DNA of 33,102 nucleotides, taken from contig JAISBS010000019.1 of assembly GCA_031266075.1 (NCBI GenBank), forward strand, positions 1-33,102, written 5' to 3'. Within the stretch, counting starts at the first letter, position 1. Each line of letters opens with the position of its first letter. Of the stretch, positions 31,361 to 33,102 are shown piece after piece. The notes below the pieces were generated by a model, which saw only the letters and a list, made by a program, of their open reading frames with translations, did no database searches and was not told the origin of the DNA. The position numbers were made by a program, and so were the translations under genes. The stretch comes from Treponema sp. GTDB taxonomy: Bacteria > Spirochaetota > Spirochaetia > Treponematales > Breznakiellaceae.

Positions 31361-31447
31361 TTATTGATTCTTTTATTCCAAAAATCGGGATAATGTACTA
31401 TTCTTAAATAGACTTATCAGGCTACGGGCCTTAAAACAGGGGGCACT

Positions 31448-33102
31448 ATGAAATTACGGATTCGGCTCAGTGTTATCGTTATCAGCATACTGGTTGCCGT
31501 GGTGGCCGTCATATCGGTTGTTTTGCTGAACCGCGCCAGTGATATGCAGATTGAAACCGCTCTGGAAAGCGAGGAAAACCTCGCGGGGCTGGAGGCTGCC
31601 GATATTCAGCGCCGGTACGAGGTGTATCTGGGGGTTGCCCGGACCTCTTCCCAGATTATGAACGGTTATGCGGACATGGAAGCATCGACCCGGCGCTTGT
31701 TTTTTTATGAAGCCCTGCGGCAGATCTTTATCTCAAATCCGCGGTTTGTCTGTATGTATACGGTCTGGAAACCGAATGTCCTGGACAGGGATTCGCTCCA
31801 TATTGGCGAGCCGGGTACGAGTCCTTCGGGTCAGTTTATTCCCCTCTACAGCCGGGAGTCGGGCAATGTAACGCTGCGGTATTGCCGGGATTACGAGACT
31901 ATCCTGAGTACGGTGAGCGAAAAGGAATATATGACCGATCCGGAACCCCGGATGGTAAATGGCGTCCAGACCTATACCTTTGACATCATTGTCCCGATTA
32001 TTCCCGAAGGGACCAGCACGGTTGTGGGGGCCGTGGGGATTATTGTTGACATTGCCTACCTCCAGTCGATTATCGAGGCTATTCAGCCCTATGAGGGCAG
32101 CCTTGCGGCGGCCTATACCAATGACGGAACCATTATTGCCCACTATGTGAAAGACCGGGTGGGGCAAAACATCCACGAGGCCGATGCCGGCCTATACAGC
32201 GATTATACCGGGGAAGTCGCCGCCAAAATTGCCGCCGGTGAATCCTACCGCCTGCGGGAATTCTCGCCGGTTATGAAAACCTATTTATGGATGACTTTTC
32301 ATCCCATCGTTATTGGGGAGATGGAAAAGCCCATGGCGGTGATGATCGGCATCCCCGAGCGCGAAGTACTCAGACAAGTTACCATGATGACCATCTTTAC
32401 CATCGTCCTTTCGACGATTGTGATGATTGTCGTATCGATCATCATATTTTTCGTATCCAGCAGCATCGTCAAGCCCATTATCAACGTATCCATGACCCTG
32501 AAAGATATTTCCGAGGGGGAGGGGGATTTAACCAAAACCATCACCTATAGCTCCAAAGACGAGATCGGTGATCTGGCCCTTTACTTTAACCAGACGCTGG
32601 GAAAAATCAGAAAACTGGTGCTTGTCATCAAACAGCAGGCGGTGGCCCTTTTTGACGTCGGCAACGAACTGGCCAGCAACATGACCGAAACCGCCGCGGC
32701 TATTAACGAGATCACCGCCAATATCCAGAGCGTCAAGGGCCGGGTGATCAACCAGTCCGCCAGCGTTACGGAAACCAACGCCACCATGGAGCAGATCACC
32801 GCCAACATCAACAAGCTGAATGAGCATATTGAACACCAGACCGAGAGTGTAACCCAGTCCTCCTCGGCCATTGAGGAAATGCTGGCCAACATCCGGTCGG
32901 TCACGCAGACCCTGGTCAGAAACGCCGACAATGTAAAAGACCTGGCCGCCGCTTCGGAGGTGGGCCGTTCAGGTATTCAGGGTGTGGCCGCGGACATTCA
33001 GGAGATCGCCCGTGAATCCGAAGGGCTGCTGGAAATCAACGCGGTGATGGAAAACATCGCCAGCCAGACCAACCTGCTTTCGATGAACGCCGCCATAGAG
33101 GC
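31448..33102 (+). CDS. Methyl-accepting chemotaxis protein, 3' end cut by window
   Basis: The first 551 residues are visible. A membrane helix (~5-27) is followed by a large periplasmic sensor of dCache type (~30-305; segments FVCMYTVWKPNVLD and GAVGIIVDIAYLQ), a second membrane helix (~312-335), a HAMP domain (~336-390) and the coiled-coil signalling domain. The visible part reaches ENIASQTNLLSMNAAIE, the conserved hairpin tip that contacts CheW and CheA. The methylation regions around EITANIQSV and SSSAIEEML are present. GGGGG lies just before the ATG at 31448. The ligand is unknown; dCache sensors often bind amino acids or other small molecules. Its partner chemotaxis genes are not in the window. 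Confidence 0.9.
   Translation, partial: MKLRIRLSVIVISILVAVVAVISVVLLNRASDMQIETALESEENLAGLEAADIQRRYEVYLGVARTSSQIMNGYADMEASTRRLFFYEALRQIFISNPRFVCMYTVWKPNVLDRDSLHIGEPGTSPSGQFIPLYSRESGNVTLRYCRDYETILSTVSEKEYMTDPEPRMVNGVQTYTFDIIVPIIPEGTSTVVGAVGIIVDIAYLQSIIEAIQPYEGSLAAAYTNDGTIIAHYVKDRVGQNIHEADAGLYSDYTGEVAAKIAAGESYRLREFSPVMKTYLWMTFHPIVIGEMEKPMAVMIGIPEREVLRQVTMMTIFTIVLSTIVMIVVSIIIFFVSSSIVKPIINVSMTLKDISEGEGDLTKTITYSSKDEIGDLALYFNQTLGKIRKLVLVIKQQAVALFDVGNELASNMTETAAAINEITANIQSVKGRVINQSASVTETNATMEQITANINKLNEHIEHQTESVTQSSSAIEEMLANIRSVTQTLVRNADNVKDLAAASEVGRSGIQGVAADIQEIARESEGLLEINAVMENIASQTNLLSMNAAIE

Larger units (their letters stand above)
31041..31447. other. Divergent intergenic region with clustered hairpins
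   Basis: About 400 bases between the divergent gnd and chemotaxis genes hold at least four palindromic repeats of the GTTCC/CTTCAG or CCGGTT family (31119-31353) and possible promoters at both ends. For gnd the -10 is TATACT on the minus strand (31062-31067). For the receptor, GATAAT at 31389-31394 with TTGATT at 31364-31369 is possible, although the 19-base spacing is poor. No gene is seen. Confidence 0.55.

Noticed and set aside
31364-31394. Flagellar sigma-28-type promoter before the chemotaxis receptor
   Set aside because: The sequence lacks the TAAA/GCCGATAA pair at proper spacing; only a weak sigma-70-like pair with 19-base spacing is visible.

Overview
The window looks like a chromosomal segment of a GC-rich spirochaete, most plausibly a termite-gut-type Treponema. 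This is inferred from gene families: a mitochondrial/spirochaete-type EF-G, PilZ and CHASE2-cyclase signalling proteins, beta-barrel and FecR surface proteins, and a MurA with Asp in place of the usual catalytic Cys. It has not been confirmed by any search. The first ~550 bases are strikingly AT-rich compared with the rest and look like the edge of an acquired segment. No tRNA, rRNA or CRISPR array was seen.

Layout. 1-950: fragment of an unknown gene, a small RDD membrane protein, and a repeat-bearing spacer. 953-5115: a beta-helix lipoprotein, then a secreted protein, an outer-membrane barrel and a FecR-domain protein. 5323-11712 (minus): EF-G, a RecA/KaiC-like ATPase, a degenerate SDR-like protein and a CHASE2 adenylate cyclase. 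12087-13043: CDF metal exporter. 13097-14425 (minus): an abundant-type outer-membrane protein with its own promoter, leader hairpin and terminator. 14880-17086: PilZ and TPR proteins. 17214-17960 (minus): TrmJ-like tRNA methyltransferase. 18057-19963: a transcription unit of STAS/zinc-ribbon protein, YbjN-like protein and PspA, with a strong promoter and terminator. 20529-24108: two membrane proteins and a DjlA-like J-domain protein. Minus strand from 24190: MurA; a zinc-type ABC transporter unit with a small protein and a DUF1980-like lipoprotein; an anti-sigma-type kinase carrying a cyclic-nucleotide-binding domain; and 6-phosphogluconate dehydrogenase. 31448-end: start of a chemotaxis receptor.

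The genes suggest linked signalling. The cyclase makes cAMP, and a kinase with a cNMP-binding domain could sense it and act on STAS proteins by partner switching. PilZ adds c-di-GMP sensing.

The most unusual non-coding signal is a family of dispersed palindromic elements with termini close to GAGGCTGTTCCAAAAC. Two long copies (102 and 87 bp, inverted relative to each other) and two short copies (37-39 bp) are each flanked by an exact 4-bp direct repeat, which indicates transposition-like insertion. One long copy appears to have split a transcription-terminator sequence whose uninterrupted relative lies downstream of pspA. A 620-bp gene-free region (19909-20528) holds two exact DnaA-box-containing repeats.
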